Assembly: GCF_000302535.1 (NCBI RefSeq)
Contig: NC_018708.1
Span: forward strand, 2,232,001-2,296,000
Direction: 5' to 3'
Length of the DNA stretch: 64,000 nt
DNA from: Acidovorax sp. KKS102
GTDB lineage: Bacteria; Pseudomonadota; Gammaproteobacteria; Burkholderiales; Burkholderiaceae_C
This document shows, in pieces, positions 43,147 through 51,680 of the stretch. Within the stretch, counting starts at the first letter, position 1. The number at the start of each line of letters is the position of its first letter. The notes under the pieces were generated by a model that saw only the letters and a list, made by a program, of their open reading frames with translations, was not told the DNA's origin and did not search any database. The translations under genes were made by a program, and so were the position numbers.

Positions 43147-44664
43147 TCAACTGGCTTTCACAATCGCTCGCATGATCTTTTCTTGCGAGGCATCTGAAGT
43201 TGGCATCTCGGCCACAAAGCGGCCTTCGTTCATCACATAGATGCGGTCCGTGATGCCCAGCAGCTCGGGCATTTCGGAGGAGATCACGATCACGCATTTG
43301 CCCTCGGCCGCCAGCTGGGCGATGAGGGTGTAGATCTCGTACTTGGCGCCCACGTCGATGCCGCGCGTGGGCTCGTCGAGGATGAGCACTTCGGGGCTGG
43401 TGAACAGCCATTTGCTCAGCACCACTTTTTGCTGGTTGCCGCCCGAGAGGTTCAGCGTCTTCTGGTCCACGCCCGAGCAGCGGATGCGCAGCTTCTCGCG
43501 GTAGTCCTGTGCCACGCGGTGTTCCTGACCGCTGTCGATCACGCTGGCGAACGACACGCCCGGCAGGTTGGCCAGCGAGGTGTTGAACTGGATGTCTTCG
43601 TTCAGCACCAGGCCATTGCCCTTGCGGTCTTCGGTCACATAGGCCAGGCCGTGGCGTACGGCCTTTTCCACCGTGCTCACGTCGATGGGCTGGCCGTGCA
43701 GCCGCACTTCGCCGCTAATGCGCTGGCCCCACGAGCGGCCGAAGATGCTCATGGCCAGCTCGGTGCGGCCTGCGCCCATCAGGCCCGCAATGCCCACAAT
43801 CTCGCCGCGCCGCACATTCAGGTCGATCCCCTTGAGGTGCTCGCGGTCGCTGCGCTGCGGGTGGTGGGCGCGCCAGTTGCGCACCTCAAAAACAATGTCA
43901 CCCACTTGCGGCTGGCGCTGGGGGTAGCGGTCGCTCATCTCGCGGCCCACCATGGCCTGGATCACGCGGTCTTCGCTCACCGGGCCCTCGCGGCAGTCCA
44001 GCATCTGCACGGTGCTGCCATCGCGCAGCACGGTGATGGCATCGGCCACGCGCGAGATTTCGTTGAGCTTGTGCGAGATCAGGATGCAGGTAATGCCCTG
44101 GGCTTTCAGTTCCAGCAGCAGGTCCAGCAGCGCCTGGCTGTCGTTCTCGTTGAGGCTGGCGGTGGGCTCGTCCAGGATCAGCAGGCGCACCTTGCGCGAC
44201 AAAGCCTTGGCAATCTCCACCAGCTGCTGCTTGCCCACACCCAACTGGCCCACGGGTGTGTCGGGCGATTCGCGCAGGCCCACCTTGTGCAGCAGCGCCT
44301 GGGCGCGGCTGTGGGCGGCCATCCAGTCAATGACGCCGTGCCGTGCGGTTTCGTTGCCGAGAAAGATGTTTTCTGCAATCGACAGCAGCGGCACCAGCGC
44401 CAGCTCCTGGTGAATGATGATGATGCCCAGGTGCTCGCTGTCGCGGATGCCCGCAAACTCGCGCTCTTGCCCGTCGAACAGGATCTGGCCGCTGTAGCTG
44501 CCATGGGGATACACACCCGACAGCACCTTCATCAGCGTGGATTTGCCCGCCCCGTTTTCGCCGACGATGGCATGGATCTCCCCGGCCTGCACCTGCAGGT
44601 TGACCTGGTTCAGCGCCACCACGCCGGGGAAGGTTTTGCGGATGTTCCGCATTTCAAGAAGCAT
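43147..44664 (-). CDS. gguA: Sugar ABC transporter ATPase, GguA/MmsA-like
   Basis: This 505-residue ATPase has two NBDs: [24 protein letters not shown] and [12 protein letters not shown] in the first half, [31 protein letters not shown] and [14 protein letters not shown] in the second. Length and motif variants fit GguA and XylG. It energises the ChvE-GguB importer. A GC-rich hairpin lies in the 110-bp gap between chvE and this gene. Confidence 0.9.
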   Translation of the reverse strand: MLLEMRNIRKTFPGVVALNQVNLQVQAGEIHAIVGENGAGKSTLMKVLSGVYPHGSYSGQILFDGQEREFAGIRDSEHLGIIIIHQELALVPLLSIAENIFLGNETARHGVIDWMAAHSRAQALLHKVGLRESPDTPVGQLGVGKQQLVEIAKALSRKVRLLILDEPTASLNENDSQALLDLLLELKAQGITCILISHKLNEISRVADAITVLRDGSTVQMLDCREGPVSEDRVIQAMVGREMSDRYPQRQPQVGDIVFEVRNWRAHHPQRSDREHLKGIDLNVRRGEIVGIAGLMGAGRTELAMSIFGRSWGQRISGEVRLHGQPIDVSTVEKAVRHGLAYVTEDRKGNGLVLNEDIQFNTSLANLPGVSFASVIDSGQEHRVAQDYREKLRIRCSGVDQKTLNLSGGNQQKVVLSKWLFTSPEVLILDEPTRGIDVGAKYEIYTLIAQLAAEGKCVIVISSEMPELLGITDRIYVMNEGRFVAEMPTSDASQEKIMRAIVKAS

Positions 44665-44711
44665 GGTCTCTCAGTCTGTTGGTGGGGCCTCTGGCCCCAT
44701 CCCGGTTGCAG

Positions 44712-44750
44712 GCCGCCTGCGCTGCCCCGGTGGCATGCGCAGGCTGCGGC
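44712..44750 (-). terminator. Hairpin between chvE and gguA
   Basis: GCCGCCTGCGC (44712-44722) pairs imperfectly with GCGCAGGCTGCGGC (44737-44750). No T-run follows on the minus strand, so it is more likely an attenuating or mRNA-stabilising hairpin that favours the binding-protein message over the downstream genes. Confidence 0.4.
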
Positions 44751-44774
44751 TTTAGATGCAGAAGCCGCTCGCGC

Positions 44775-45845
44775 TCACTTGATCTGAGACTCTTTGTAGT
44801 AGCCGCTTCCTACCAACACCGCGTTCCAGTTGGAAGAATCCACCGCCACCGGCTTGAGCAGGTACGAGGGCACCACCTTCACGCCGTTGTTGTAGGTCTT
44901 GGTGTCGTTGATCTCGGGCTGCTTGCCCGTCAGTACGGCGTCCACCATGTTGGCTGCCACCTTGGCCAGCTCGCGGGTGTCCTTGAACACAGTGGAAGAC
45001 TGCTCGCCCTTGAGGATGGACTTGATGGAAGGCACCTCAGCGTCCTGGCCGCTGACCACGGGGCAGGGCTGCTGGGCGGTGCAGTAGCCCACGCCCTTGA
45101 GGGAGGACAGTATGCCTATGGAGATGCCGTCATAGGGCGACAGCACCGCATGCACCTTGTCCTTGCCGTAGTAGGCCGACAGCAGGTTGTCCATGCGCGC
45201 CTGGGCCACCGATCCGTCCCAGCGCAGCGTGCCCACCTTGTTCATGCCGGTCTGCTTGCTGCGCACTACCAGCTTGCCGCTGTCGATGTATGGTTGCAGC
45301 ACGCTCATGGCGCCGTCGTAGAAGAAGAAGGCGTTGTTGTCGTCGGGCGATCCGCCGAACAGCTCGATGTTGAACGGGCCCTTGCCTTGCTTGAGGCCCA
45401 GCTTGTCCACGATGGAGGTGGCCTGCAGCACGCCGACCTGGAAGTTGTCGAACGTGGCGTAGTAGTCCACGTTCTTCGATCCCTTGATGAGGCGGTCGTA
45501 GGCAATGACCTTTACGCCCTTGTCGGCCGCGTTTTGCAGCGCTTTGGACAGCGTGGTGCCGTCGATCGACGCAATCACCAGCACCTTGGCGCCCTTGGTG
45601 ATCATGTTCTCGATCTGCGCGAGCTGGTTGGGGATGTCGTCTTCGGCGTACTGCAGGTCGGTCTTGTAGCCCCGGTCCTTGAGCACCTTGACCATGTTGT
45701 CGCCATCGGCAATCCAGCGCGCCGAGGACTTGGTGGGCATCGAGATGCCGATGGTGCCCTTGTCCTGGGCCGATGCCACGGACGTGGCGCCAATGGCAGC
45801 CAGTGCCACGGTGGCCAGCACGGCCTTGAAAATTGCACGCTTCAT
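44775..45845 (-). CDS. chvE: Multiple-sugar-binding periplasmic protein, ChvE-like
   Basis: This 356-residue protein has a Sec signal ([20 protein letters not shown], cleavage near VASAQ) and the ChvE start [20 protein letters not shown], followed by [20 protein letters not shown] and [20 protein letters not shown]. ChvE binds galactose, arabinose, glucose and sugar acids; in Agrobacterium its gene sits beside gguAB and near gbpR, as here. AGGAG precedes the ATG at normal spacing. It is the substrate-capture part of the GguAB importer. Confidence 0.92.
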   Translation of the reverse strand: MKRAIFKAVLATVALAAIGATSVASAQDKGTIGISMPTKSSARWIADGDNMVKVLKDRGYKTDLQYAEDDIPNQLAQIENMITKGAKVLVIASIDGTTLSKALQNAADKGVKVIAYDRLIKGSKNVDYYATFDNFQVGVLQATSIVDKLGLKQGKGPFNIELFGGSPDDNNAFFFYDGAMSVLQPYIDSGKLVVRSKQTGMNKVGTLRWDGSVAQARMDNLLSAYYGKDKVHAVLSPYDGISIGILSSLKGVGYCTAQQPCPVVSGQDAEVPSIKSILKGEQSSTVFKDTRELAKVAANMVDAVLTGKQPEINDTKTYNNGVKVVPSYLLKPVAVDSSNWNAVLVGSGYYKESQIK

Positions 45846-45934
45846 TTGAGTCTGTCTCCTGGTGTGAATTTGTTTTTTTGTTAGACGCCTGAAGTCCTCT
45901 ACAGGCCGCCGCAACTGGCTCGATCTAAGGCCAG

Positions 45935-46058
45935 TGCCACCGCCCAAGGGCCGCCATGCAGCGAAGGCTGCGTTTCACTTGCGGGCGCCGGTGGCGTCCC
46001 CCTTCCCGCATCGCGCAGCGATGCGAGAGAAAGGGGGAAGGCGCGCAGCGCCTCAGGG
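45935..46058. repeat. Repeat-rich spacer between chvE and ytfQ
   Basis: The spacer contains a hairpin TCCCCCTTCCCGCATCGC (45997-46014) / GCGATGCGAGAGAAAGGGGG (46018-46037), followed by GCGCGCAGCGCCTCAGGGGG. It is preceded by CCACCGCCCAAGGGCCGCCA and GCGGGCGCCGGTGGC. I associate this arrangement with intergenic repeats of Comamonadaceae. On the minus strand it follows the ytfQ stop directly and may serve as a partial terminator. Confidence 0.55.
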
Positions 46059-46060
46059 GG

Positions 46061-47029
46061 TTAATACTTCCGGTTCGGCATTTCCTTGGCCGCAACTTCC
46101 ATCGGGAAGATGCCTTCCTCGGTCACGATGCGCTTGGGCACCGCTTTGCCAGCCTTGATGTCTTTGACTGCGGCCATGAGTTGCGGGCCCAGCAGGGGGC
46201 TGCACTCCACACTCACGTTGAGCTTGCCGGCGATCATGGCTTCGAAGGCGCCCTTCACAGCGTCGATGGAGATGATCACGATGTCCTTGGCGGGCTTCAT
46301 GCCGGCCTCTTCGATGGCCTGGATGGCGCCAATCGCCATGTCGTCGTTGTGTGCGTACAGCACGTTGATCTTCTTGCCCTCGGCCTTCAGGAAGGCTTCC
46401 ATCACTTCCTTGCCCTTGGCACGGGTGAAGTCGCCGGTCTGGCTGCGGATGATCTTGAACTTGGGGTCGGCCTTGATGACTTCTTCAAAGCCCTTCTTTC
46501 GGTCGATGGCAGGGGCCGAGCCCACGGTGCCTTGCAGCTCGACGATGTTGACCTCGCCCTTCTGGTCCTTCATCTTCTCCACCAGCCAGCGGCCGGCCTT
46601 GCGGCCTTCTTCCACAAAGTCCGAGCCCATGAAGGTCACGTACAGCGATGTGTCCTTGGTATTCACCGCGCGGTCGGTCAGCACCACGGGGATCTTGGCG
46701 GCCTTGGCTTCGCGCAGCACGGGCTCCCAGCCCGACTCCACCACGGGTGAGAACGCAATCACATCCACCTTCTGTGCGATGAACGAGCGGATGGCCTTGA
46801 TCTGGTTCTCCTGCTTCTGCTGCGCGTCCGAGAACTTCAACTCGATGCCGGCCTCCTTGGCGGCCGACTTGATGGACTCGGTGTTGGCGGTGCGCCATTC
46901 GCTCTCGGCCCCCACCTGGCTGAAGCCCAGCACCAGGGGCTTTTGCGCCCAGGCGGCGCCGGGCAGCAAGGCGGCCACGGGCACGCTGGCCAAGGCGGCA
47001 GCAACGGTGCGGCGGTTCATTTTCATCAT
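46061..47029 (-). CDS. ytfQ: Galactofuranose-type sugar-binding protein, YtfQ-like
   Basis: This 322-residue periplasmic protein has a signal peptide (NRRTVAAALASVPVAALLPG, cleavage near AWAQ) and the YtfQ start LVLGFSQVGAESEWRTANTE, with VLTDRAVNTKDTSLYVTFMG and NVLYAHNDDMAIGAIQAIEE. YtfQ binds furanose forms of galactose and arabinose. Two adjacent ATG codons share the AGGAGACAAG site. Its partners ytfR-ytfT-yjfF lie 5 kb downstream in the same array, after the chvE-gguAB genes. Confidence 0.92.
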   Translation of the reverse strand: MMKMNRRTVAAALASVPVAALLPGAAWAQKPLVLGFSQVGAESEWRTANTESIKSAAKEAGIELKFSDAQQKQENQIKAIRSFIAQKVDVIAFSPVVESGWEPVLREAKAAKIPVVLTDRAVNTKDTSLYVTFMGSDFVEEGRKAGRWLVEKMKDQKGEVNIVELQGTVGSAPAIDRKKGFEEVIKADPKFKIIRSQTGDFTRAKGKEVMEAFLKAEGKKINVLYAHNDDMAIGAIQAIEEAGMKPAKDIVIISIDAVKGAFEAMIAGKLNVSVECSPLLGPQLMAAVKDIKAGKAVPKRIVTEEGIFPMEVAAKEMPNRKY

Positions 47030-47104
47030 CTTGTCTCCTGTCTGTAATGGTTGGTTGACGACGGTTGCGGGATGGAAAAGCAGCGATGCGATAAAGGATG
47101 GTTC

Positions 47105-47265
47105 AGAAGGTGGGAAGGGATCCAGCGTGCCAGAGCAGGTTGCCAAAACGCTTCCGCTCTAGGCGCAAAGCGCAGTCATAGCTCGGGCTATGGCGAGCAT
47201 TTGCAACGACGAGCGGGAGTGTTCTGGCGACATGAGCGGGCATGTTGGGTTCCTTCCCACCTTCT
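47105..47265. repeat. Long imperfect palindrome with AGCTCGGGCT tip, copy 2
   Basis: The 161-bp inverted repeat is centred at 47185, with outer arms AGAAGGTGGGAAGG/CCTTCCCACCTTCT and tip CATAGCTCGGGCTATGG. Its central 50 bases (GCGCAAAGCGCAGTCATAGC, then GCATTTGCAACGACGAGC) nearly equal those of the copy at 19046-19202, but the outer arms are different sequences that still pair. The last base is in the stop codon of the semialdehyde dehydrogenase gene, and the ytfQ promoter must lie within or after it. Confidence 0.8.
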
Positions 47266-48716
47266 TAGGCCAGCATGTAGCCCGTCTTGACGGTGGTGTA
47301 GAACTCGGCCGCGTAGCGCCCCTGTTCGCGGGCGCCGTAGCTCGATTCCTTGCGGCCCCCAAAAGGCACGTGGAAGTCCACCCCCGCCGTGGGCAGGTTC
47401 ACCATGGTCATGCCCACGGCGGCGTGGCGCTTGAAGTGCATGGCGCGCTTGAGCGACGTGGTGCAGATGCCCGCGCACAGGCCAAATGGCGTGTCATTGG
47501 CCAGAGCCAGTGCGTGGTCGTAGTCGTCGGCCCGCAGCACACAGGCCACGGGGCCAAAAATTTCCTCGCGCGCCACGCGGTGCTCGGGGCGGGCCAGGAA
47601 GAGGGCGGGATTCATGTAATGGCCTGGGGTGGGGCGCTCCAGGCGCTCGCCACCCCAGACATGCTCCGCTCCCTCATTGCGCGCAATGTCGATGTAGCTC
47701 AGGTTCTGCGCCAGCTGGTTGTCGTCCACCACCGGGCCCATCTCGGTGCCGCGCTCCAGCGCGTGGCCCACCTTCAGGCTGGCCAGCCGGTTGCGCAGGC
47801 GCGCCACAAAGGCGTCGTGCACCTCGGCTTCGACGATGAGGCGGCTCGATGCCGTGCAGCGCTGGCCGGTAGAGAAGTAAGAGCCCTGCAGCGCGCAGTC
47901 GACCGCCTGGTCCAGGTCGGCGTCGGCCAGCACGATGAGCGGGTTCTTGCCGCCCATCTCCAGCTGCACCTTGGCGCGCCGTGCAGAGGCCGCGCGAAGG
48001 ATGCGGTCGCCCGTGGCCACCGACCCGGTAAAGCTCAGCGCGTTGACCAGCGGGTGGTCCACCAGCGTCTGGCCCACCTCGCGGCCGCTGCCCATGATGA
48101 GGTTGAACGCACCGGCGGGCAGGCCGCTGCGGCTGATGATTTCGGCCAGCGCCCAGCCACAGGCGGGCACCAGCTCGGCGGGCTTGAACACCACGGTGTT
48201 GCCGTAGGCCAGGGCAGGGGCGATCTTCCAGGCCGGGATGGCGAACGGGAAGTTCCACGGCGCGATGATGCCCACCACGCCCACGGGCTCACGGGTCACG
48301 TCCACCTGCACGCCCTGGCGCACCGAGGCCAGCAGCTCGCCCTGAATGCGCAGCGCCTCGCCCGCAAAAAACTTGAAGATCTGCCCGCTGCGTGCCACCT
48401 CGGCGATGCCTTCGGGCAGCGTCTTGCCTTCTTCACGCGCCAGCAGTGCGCCCAGCTCGTCCTTGCGGGCCAGCAGCTCGCTGCCAATCATGTCCAGCAC
48501 GTCGGCGCGGCGTTGGGGTGTGCTCTGGCTCCAGGTGGGCAGGGCATCGGCCGCAGCGCGCACGGCCAGCTCGGTCTGGTTGCGGTCGGCGCGGGCGTAT
48601 TCGGCCACCACCTCGCGGGTGTCCGACGGGTTGGTGCTGATGCCGGTGGTGGTGCCGATTTCCCACCGGCCATTGATCAGGTGCCGGGGGCTGAGCTGGA
48701 GGTCGCCGAGCTTCAT
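47265..48716 (-). CDS. 2-Oxoglutarate semialdehyde dehydrogenase (aldehyde dehydrogenase family)
   Basis: This 483-residue ALDH has the NAD(P)-binding segment APWNFPFAIPAWKIAPALA, VVFKPAELVP, catalytic Glu253 in LEMGGKNP and nucleophile Cys287 in GQRCTASS, and EEIFGPV near the end. Context decides the substrate: it heads the array that also encodes arabonate and ketodeoxyarabonate dehydratases, whose product is 2-oxoglutarate semialdehyde. It would give 2-oxoglutarate. It is divergent from the GbpR-like regulator with 152 bp between. Confidence 0.88.
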   Translation of the reverse strand: MKLGDLQLSPRHLINGRWEIGTTTGISTNPSDTREVVAEYARADRNQTELAVRAAADALPTWSQSTPQRRADVLDMIGSELLARKDELGALLAREEGKTLPEGIAEVARSGQIFKFFAGEALRIQGELLASVRQGVQVDVTREPVGVVGIIAPWNFPFAIPAWKIAPALAYGNTVVFKPAELVPACGWALAEIISRSGLPAGAFNLIMGSGREVGQTLVDHPLVNALSFTGSVATGDRILRAASARRAKVQLEMGGKNPLIVLADADLDQAVDCALQGSYFSTGQRCTASSRLIVEAEVHDAFVARLRNRLASLKVGHALERGTEMGPVVDDNQLAQNLSYIDIARNEGAEHVWGGERLERPTPGHYMNPALFLARPEHRVAREEIFGPVACVLRADDYDHALALANDTPFGLCAGICTTSLKRAMHFKRHAAVGMTMVNLPTAGVDFHVPFGGRKESSYGAREQGRYAAEFYTTVKTGYMLA

Positions 48717-48868
48717 GGAGAGGGGCCTTTGTTGCAGTTGCGGCGAAGTCTAGGTAAGGTTTTGATATCAATCCAATCGTTTTTTAGACAAAATACATAT
48801 CGTTCTTTGCATTCTGGAAAACCCCTCCCTTTTCTCGTCCTCTTTCTCTTCCTTCCGTCCATCCATTC
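48717..48868. promoter_or_regulatory. Divergent promoter region of the sugar locus
   Basis: This 152-bp A/T-richer interval between the dehydrogenase gene and the GbpR-like gene contains TTGATATCAATCCAATCG at about 48762-48779 and ACATATCG further on. ATATCAAT also occurs at the start of the sugar dehydrogenase gene (51556-51563), so it may be part of the LysR operator. No -10/-35 pair is certain. Confidence 0.4.
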
Positions 48869-49831
48869 ATGAGCACCTACAACCACTGGTTCATCCGCGC
48901 CCGCCTCAAGACGCGCCAACTGCTGCTGCTGGTGGCCCTGGCCGAGGAGGGCAACATTCACCGCGCCGCCCAGGTGCTCAGCATGACCCAGCCCGCCGCG
49001 TCCAAGCTGCTCAAGGATCTGGAGGACGTGCTGGAGGTGTCGCTGTTCGACCGCCTGCCGCGCGGCATGCGCCCCACCTGGTATGGCGAAACCATGATTC
49101 GCCACGCGCGCATGGCCCTGGCCAACCTGAACCAGGCGCACGACGAGATCGGTGCGCTCAAGCGCGGGCACTACGGCCAGGTGGGCATCGGCGCCATCAC
49201 CTCACCGGGCCTGAGCCTGTTGCCCGCCGCCGTGGCGCAGGTCAAGCAGGAGCACCCCAGCCTGCGTATTTCGCTCGACATCGAAACCAGCCCGGTGCTG
49301 CTGGAGCGCTTGGAGCAGGGCAAGCTCGACATCGTGGTGGGCCGCCTGTATGAGGAGCACGACAAGGAGAACCTGCGCTATGAGTCGCTGACGGAGGAGC
49401 TGGTCTGCGCCATGACCCGCCCGGGCCACCCGCTGTCGAGCATGAGCGGGTTGACGCTGCGCGATGTGGTCTCGGCCAGCTGGATCGTGCCGCCTGCGGG
49501 CAGCGTGCTGCGGCACCGGTTTGACCTGATGTTCCAGCAGGACGGGCTGGCGCCGCCGCTGCACACGGTGGAGACATCGGCCTTGTTGTTCATCACGCGC
49601 ATGCTGCAGCAGAGCGACATGATTGCGGTGGTGGCGGAGGATGTGGCGCGCTATTACGCAGCGCATGGGATCGTGACGGTGTTGCCGCTGGCGATGCCGT
49701 GCCATATGGATGCGTTCGGAATCATCACGCGGGCAGACCGGCTGTTGTCGCCGGCGGCGAAGGTGATGATGAAGGCGTTGAAGCAGACGAGTCTGGTGCA
49801 GTATGGGCGGAGGTTGGAGGTGGGGGATTGA
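48869..49831 (+). CDS. gbpR: LysR-family regulator, GbpR-like
   Basis: This 320-residue regulator starts NHWFIRARLKTRQLLLLVAL, followed by AEEGNIHRAAQVLSMTQPAASKLLKDLE. This is the GbpR pattern: in Agrobacterium, GbpR controls the galactose/multiple-sugar-binding gene chvE. The effector domain is complete. Its divergence from the sugar array and the chvE homologue inside that array support the same role here, responding to galactose or arabinose. Confidence 0.88.
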   Translation: MSTYNHWFIRARLKTRQLLLLVALAEEGNIHRAAQVLSMTQPAASKLLKDLEDVLEVSLFDRLPRGMRPTWYGETMIRHARMALANLNQAHDEIGALKRGHYGQVGIGAITSPGLSLLPAAVAQVKQEHPSLRISLDIETSPVLLERLEQGKLDIVVGRLYEEHDKENLRYESLTEELVCAMTRPGHPLSSMSGLTLRDVVSASWIVPPAGSVLRHRFDLMFQQDGLAPPLHTVETSALLFITRMLQQSDMIAVVAEDVARYYAAHGIVTVLPLAMPCHMDAFGIITRADRLLSPAAKVMMKALKQTSLVQYGRRLEVGD

Positions 49832-49937
49832 CGGTTTTGGTTGATATTGGCTGGGTACGCTAGTGGGATATGTGCTGGTAGCTATTGATTTTGTAGTGTT
49901 TGTTTTCGTGTGCTGAATGTGCCGCATGCCTTTGCTG
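49832..49937. repeat. Dispersed repeat copy upstream of the long palindrome
   Basis: At 49857-49900 the sequence reads ACGCTAGTGGGATATGTGCT, then GGTAGCTATTG and a T-rich tail. It belongs to the same family as the copies at 3832 and 63930. Nothing else is recognised in this short stretch. Confidence 0.6.
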
Positions 49938-50629
49938 AGGGCGGAGACCGGGAGTCGCCCCGGCGGGCGAGGTACTTTTCTTTGCTTCGCCAAAGAAAAG
50001 TACCCAAAAGAAAGGCGACCCCCAGTCTGCGACCCCTTCGCTGTGCGAAGGGGCAAACCTGCGGCGTGTCGGTTGCGGGGTGCGCCGTGGAACTCGCTTT
50101 GCGCTGCGCGCGCCGCTCGGACATCCACGGCGAGTCAGTTCACGAGGCATGGGCGCTGCGACGCCCATGCTCACCCCACAACCGCCACGCCGCAGGCGCA
50201 GCCAGCAGGGGTGGGGGGCCAAACATCCAAACAGCCGGACATCCATTCGGGCCATCGCTGCGCTCGGCCCAGTTTGCGCAGCGCGTGGCGCTTGCGCCCG
50301 CGAGACGGGGCCGAGCGCAGCGCAGCGAAGCAATGGCCCGTGTGGATGTCCCTCGGGTTCCCTTCTGGATGCGCCTGGGGCGCGCAGGGCGCGGGGTGGC
50401 GCGTGTGCCGAAGGACACACGCACTTCGTGCACTGACTTGCCGCAGTTGTTTGAACGGAGCGCGTAGCGCGCAGTGAGTTCTGCGGCGCACCCCCTGTCC
50501 GAGCATCGCAGGTTGTCCGTAGCGCAGCGAAGGGACGCGCGCAGTAGGGTCGCCCTTTCTTTGGTGACTTTCTTTCGGCGACGCGAAAGAAAGTTACTCG
50601 CACGCCGGGCGACTCCCGGCCTCCGCCCT
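49938..50629. repeat. About 690-bp palindromic intergenic element
   Basis: The ends are inverted copies of each other (AGGGCGGAGACCGGGAGTCG on the left; CGACTCCCGGCCTCCGCCCT on the right). Each end carries its own hairpin: GGTACTTTTCTTTG/CAAAGAAAAGTACC at 49971-50004 on the left and GTGACTTTCTTTC/GAAAGAAAGTTAC at 50564-50597 on the right. The middle holds further inverted pairs, such as GGCCATCGCTGCGCTCGG and its counterpart near 50330, and TGGGCGCTGCGACGCCCA near 50150. Overlapping long ORFs on both strands result from the skewed, symmetrical composition and none has a ribosome-binding site. I regard it as non-coding repeat DNA. Confidence 0.75.
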
Positions 50630-50675
50630 TAACCCGAGTACGCCGCCAGACCAGCACCCACACTCACAAACTACA

Positions 50676-50722
50676 AAAAAAATAGCTACCAGCGCTTAAC
50701 GGATAAGCGCCAGAGCTCAAAA
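50676..50722. repeat. Dispersed repeat copy, inverted orientation
   Basis: The copy reads AAAATAGCTACCAGCGCTTA, then ACGGATAAGCGCCAGAGC, followed by a run of A. The GCGCTTA-TAAGCGC core is palindromic. It lies just after the stop codon of the sugar dehydrogenase (minus strand), where a hairpin plus T-run on that strand could terminate transcription. Confidence 0.65.
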
Positions 50723-50735
50723 AAACTTCAAAAAA

Positions 50736-51557
50736 TCAAACCCACCCCGCATCTACCTTGAACTCCTGCGCCGTACACATCGCCGCATCATCCGACGCCA
50801 AAAACAACACCATCCGCGCAATGTCGTGCGGCCGCAGCTTGTCTGGCAGGCACTGGTTGCGCGCTAGTTCCTTCTCCCCCTCGGCGTCCAGCCACAGCTT
50901 GATCTGCCGCTCCGTCATCACCCAGCCCGGCGACACCGTGTTGATGCGGATGCGGTCCTGCCCCAGCGTCTTGGCCAGCCCGCGCGTGAGGCCGTTCACC
51001 GACGACTTGGCAATGGCATAGCAAGGGTAGCCCGTGCCCTTGCCCTGCCAGCCGGTGGAGCCCAGGTTGATGACAGAGCCCGCGCCCAGCCTGCGCATGC
51101 CGGGCACCACGGCCTGGATGGCGAAGAAGGCGGGGCGCTCGTTGATGGCCATGCGCTCGTCGTAGTACTCGGGGGTTACGGACTCCAGCGTGTGCCGGTC
51201 ATCGCTGGCCACGTTGTTCACCAGCACCGCAAAGTCGCTGCCCAGCTCGGCCGCCGCTTCGGCCACACAGGCTTGCAGGGCGCTCACATCGCGCACATCG
51301 CACACACGCCACCAGGGGCGGGGCAGGCCTGCGTCGGCAATGTGCTGGGCCAGGGCTTCGCTCGCGTTGCGCGCCACGTCCACAAACGCCACGCGGGCAC
51401 CTTGTTCGGCAAACGCCGCCACGATGGCCGCGCCAATGCCGCTGCCGCCGCCCGTCACAAACACGGCGCGGCCTTGCAGGCTGGGGAATTTCGCCAGGCC
51501 CTGGGGGGCGCCGGTGGCGTCGGTCGACGAAGAGGAGGGGGTAAAAAGCTGTGTCAT
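50736..51557 (-). CDS. SDR-family sugar dehydrogenase
   Basis: This 273-residue short-chain dehydrogenase has the cofactor motif VTGGGSGIGAAIVAAFAEQG, Asp in VAFVDVAR (favouring NAD+), VNNVASDDRH, and catalytic Ser/Tyr/Lys in NLGSTGWQG and CYAIAKSSVNG. It is adjacent to and divergent from an SMP-30 lactonase gene in the sugar locus, so it probably oxidises D-galactose or L-arabinose (perhaps D-xylose) at C1 to the lactone. The ATG at 51557 is used; a TTG nine codons upstream is possible. Which sugar is preferred cannot be judged from sequence. Confidence 0.85.
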   Translation of the reverse strand: MTQLFTPSSSSTDATGAPQGLAKFPSLQGRAVFVTGGGSGIGAAIVAAFAEQGARVAFVDVARNASEALAQHIADAGLPRPWWRVCDVRDVSALQACVAEAAAELGSDFAVLVNNVASDDRHTLESVTPEYYDERMAINERPAFFAIQAVVPGMRRLGAGSVINLGSTGWQGKGTGYPCYAIAKSSVNGLTRGLAKTLGQDRIRINTVSPGWVMTERQIKLWLDAEGEKELARNQCLPDKLRPHDIARMVLFLASDDAAMCTAQEFKVDAGWV

Positions 51558-51680
51558 ATCAATATTGCAATCAATCAATGGCAAAGAAATTCATTTCAAG
51601 CATCAATTGGCGTTGATAAGATGCCGCTCGTCAAGTGCCTGGTGGCAGGCCGATGCAAAAAACGACCGGAGACAACCAAC

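Noticed and set aside
49860-50663. Several frames of 90-267 codons on both strands
   Set aside because: They result from the symmetrical, biased composition of the 690-bp palindromic element; no start has a ribosome-binding site and the products resemble each other because of the inverted repeats.
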